Shown in pieces: positions 3,259 to 5,127 of a stretch of 5,127 nucleotides of DNA. Each line of letters starts with the position of its first letter. Positions within the stretch are counted from its first letter, which is position 1. The notes beneath the pieces were generated by a model. The model was given only the letters and a program-made list of their open reading frames with translations, had not been told where the DNA came from and searched no databases. Source of the stretch: Promethearchaeota archaeon (lineage in GTDB: Archaea; Asgardarchaeota; Lokiarchaeia; Sigynarchaeales; SOKP01); NCBI GenBank assembly GCA_019894655.1, contig JAGXNZ010000156.1:1-5127 (forward strand), given 5' to 3'. Made by a program: the position numbers and the translations under genes.

Positions 3259-5127
3259 CTAATCTTTTAGACCTTTTTCTTCTAATAACGAATCTAAATC
3301 TGTAGTAGGAGGTTTACCCTTTTTTTCGGCTTCTGGTTTTGTTTTCTTATCCTTCTTCTTCTTCTTCAAACGTTTCTTAGATTTTTTTTCGGTATAGTCT
3401 AAAGATTGTGCTTCTGGAATTTCTTCTTTCGGTAATTCGCTTACTGAAACATATCTTCCTTTTCGCTGTTTTAATTTATCTGGTTCTTCAATAGGAGTTT
3501 CAATTCTCTTTATAGTCCTTTTCACATAAAAGTACATGATTCCCCAGACTAAAACAATAACTGAAATCATGACGAGAATAAAAAAGTTTAGGAAATAATC
3601 AATAATTTCCACCTCATATATATCATACAACTCCGAAACTTGGTAAGAAAGTTCCTCATCAGTTATGTCATTTTTTACTCTTAACGAAACAGATATGTTC
3701 ATTTGTTCGATTGCTGGAATGTCAATTCGAATCACAATAACTGTAATATCTCCGGGTTTTAATTGTTCTAACGCTAAATAATCAATCTCAACAATACTAT
3801 ATGTTAATGAGGGCAAGATCCCTATAGAAATGTTAGGAACGAGTACCCTGAGTTCTGAGCCTCCTACATTCCGTATTGTTAATTGGATGGTGGTGTGAGC
3901 GTTTCTATAAATCTGCTCTATATTCGATCGGAGCTCTAAAGATATCGCATTGGACGCGCGATACATCAAAATAGTAACATTACGAGAAATTTTTAAAGTA
4001 TATTGATCTCCTTGCCAAGTTAAGCGAAGTTTAACCTGATCATCGCTTGGCAGGCTTAAAGTATCAATTTCAAAATTTGTAATACCATTCATATCCGAAC
4101 TTTGAGTTGATATATTCTCCCATATTCCGCTATCATAAAATTGACAAGTTATATTTTTATTTGGAATTATATCTCCTAACTCCGTTTTTAATACAGAACT
4201 TATATTAAAGGATTGACCATAAATTGGTGTTTGAGGTTGAGTTTGAATTTCTGAAAACTCGCTATTGATTTTTAGGGAAAAAGATTCAATAAATTGATCG
4301 TAGCTACTTACATAATTTCGATCGTAAACATTTATTACAAAAGTAGTTTGATTGGGGAGATATTGGCATTCTTCTCTTTCAAAAGGCTTCAGTATGATTG
4401 TTCCTGTAATGTCATTGTCTGATTTTAAAGCGATGATATAACCTTCAAACACATCTTCTGCACTGTTGATAATTAAGGAGTATTCATTGCTTTCATAAGT
4501 ATCAATCTCAAAACTTTCACCACCGTATTCGATAAAAACTGTGAATCGTGTTTTTGCTCCGCCTTTTCTTATTGGCGCATTTACTCCGTGCCATATTCCA
4601 TTTCCGAGAAGAGTTGGTATTGTGATATTAACAGAAAAATCTTGGGTGTCTTCGCCATTAGGATCAATGCTTGGTTTTAAAGTTTGGAGATCTGTCGTTT
4701 TTTCAGCGATTATCCATTCTTGATTAACTAAAGATACAATCTGTACGTTTACCCTTAGCTTAATGTCGATAAAGTCGTGTTTATTTTGAATTCTTGTGAT
4801 AATTCGTATATCTTCATTCGGATTTAAAATTGTCTCGTTTTGAAGAAAATTTTCAATTACAATTGGGATTTCTTCTTCGCCAACAGTATGGATAAACTCT
4901 TGATTAATATCTGTTATATTTACAGCATAAAAGGAAGGGTAATATTTGTCATCCGTGACATTAACGGTACTAATTAATATCGAATATTCATCATATGATG
5001 TATTGACGATTCCATCAAGAATATTCTGGTTTAAAGTTGGTTCGAAGATTAAATTGTTCATATCAACGTCATACTTATCAATATAAAGCTTAAGTTTTTG
5101 ACATCCTATAGCAGAGCCATTTTCCCA
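3259..5127 (-). CDS. Large single-pass surface protein with Ig-like/CARDB-like domains and Lys-rich cytoplasmic tail, 5' end outside the window
   Basis: The frame is open to the right edge, giving 622 visible residues. The ATG at 5059-5061 is only an internal Met: 22 further in-frame codons, including KLKLYIDKYDVD, precede it. Numbering from that Met, beta-rich modules resembling CARDB/NEW3 lie at about 75-195 and 370-475 (TIQLTIRNVGGSEL, LKPGDITVIVIRIDIP), with an Ig-like one at 262-365. A membrane helix covers 490-512, then an 88-residue tail with a Lys block (559-575) and an acidic C-terminus (DLDSLLEEKGL). Twelve N-x-S/T sequons (N20, N34, N48, N75, N145, N237, N286, N303, N316, N361, N410, N455), plus one NGS upstream, all lie before the helix and none after, which supports an outside/inside topology. 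The signal peptide should lie beyond the window. It is probably a cell-surface adhesin or receptor; the specific function is unknown. No enzymatic motif is visible. Confidence 0.85.
   Translation of the reverse strand, partial: WENGSAIGCQKLKLYIDKYDVDMNNLIFEPTLNQNILDGIVNTSYDEYSILISTVNVTDDKYYPSFYAVNITDINQEFIHTVGEEEIPIVIENFLQNETILNPNEDIRIITRIQNKHDFIDIKLRVNVQIVSLVNQEWIIAEKTTDLQTLKPSIDPNGEDTQDFSVNITIPTLLGNGIWHGVNAPIRKGGAKTRFTVFIEYGGESFEIDTYESNEYSLIINSAEDVFEGYIIALKSDNDITGTIILKPFEREECQYLPNQTTFVINVYDRNYVSSYDQFIESFSLKINSEFSEIQTQPQTPIYGQSFNISSVLKTELGDIIPNKNITCQFYDSGIWENISTQSSDMNGITNFEIDTLSLPSDDQVKLRLTWQGDQYTLKISRNVTILMYRASNAISLELRSNIEQIYRNAHTTIQLTIRNVGGSELRVLVPNISIGILPSLTYSIVEIDYLALEQLKPGDITVIVIRIDIPAIEQMNISVSLRVKNDITDEELSYQVSELYDIYEVEIIDYFLNFFILVMISVIVLVWGIMYFYVKRTIKRIETPIEEPDKLKQRKGRYVSVSELPKEEIPEAQSLDYTEKKSKKRLKKKKKDKKTKPEAEKKGKPPTTDLDSLLEEKGLKD
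3352..3366. repeat. (CTT)5 triplet repeat coding the lysine block
   Basis: Five CTT units on the plus strand read as AAG lysine codons in the surface-protein tail. Such a repeat can gain or lose whole codons by slippage without breaking the frame, so the length of the Lys block may vary between strains. Confidence 0.6.

Noticed and set aside
4541..4723. 60-codon plus-strand open frame
   Set aside because: It is antisense to the large surface-protein gene, whose coding character is clear. It has no upstream signals.

Overview
The window looks like archaeal DNA, most likely from an Asgard archaeon (Lokiarchaeota or a relative). This is an inference from gene content, not from a marker gene. 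It is very AT-rich and holds two Roadblock/LC7 genes side by side. It also holds a large Ig-like, sequon-rich, single-pass surface protein with a lysine-rich cytoplasmic tail. Short U-tracts rather than classical hairpins follow most genes, and GTG or TTG starts with Shine-Dalgarno (SD) sites are common. Roadblock domains form homo- or heterodimeric platforms for small GTPases, and Asgard genomes carry many of them.

Left part (1-1190): a 75-residue cysteine/histidine-rich, probably zinc-binding protein on the minus strand (87-314) has a clear TATA element and a strong SD that touches its GTG start. Next comes 361 bases with several inverted repeats and T-tracts. A 68-residue protein with two predicted membrane helices follows on the plus strand (676-882). 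The next 308-base gap contains a more GC-rich patch with a 45-codon open frame on the minus strand but no start codon, possibly a gene remnant.

Middle part (1191-2218), plus strand: a small winged-helix DNA-binding protein (1191-1478), a T-rich terminator, and a glyoxalase II-like metallo-beta-lactamase hydrolase with its full metal-ligand set (1586-2218).

Right part (2219-5127): the hydrolase gene converges on a short Roadblock protein (minus, 2285-2569). That gene is divergent, across a 280-base AT-rich intergenic region, from a full-length Roadblock protein (plus, 2850-3203). The second Roadblock gene converges, across a symmetric T7A7 terminator, on the surface protein (minus, 3259 to the right edge). 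The surface protein's reading frame stays open to the edge, so its N-terminus lies outside the window.

How they might work together is inference only. The two Roadblock proteins could form a homo- or heterodimeric GTPase platform at the membrane, and the neighbouring surface protein, with its long charged tail ending in a short acidic helix-like motif, could be linked to it. The neighbourhood is the only support for that link. No mobile element, CRISPR array, tRNA or rRNA was found.
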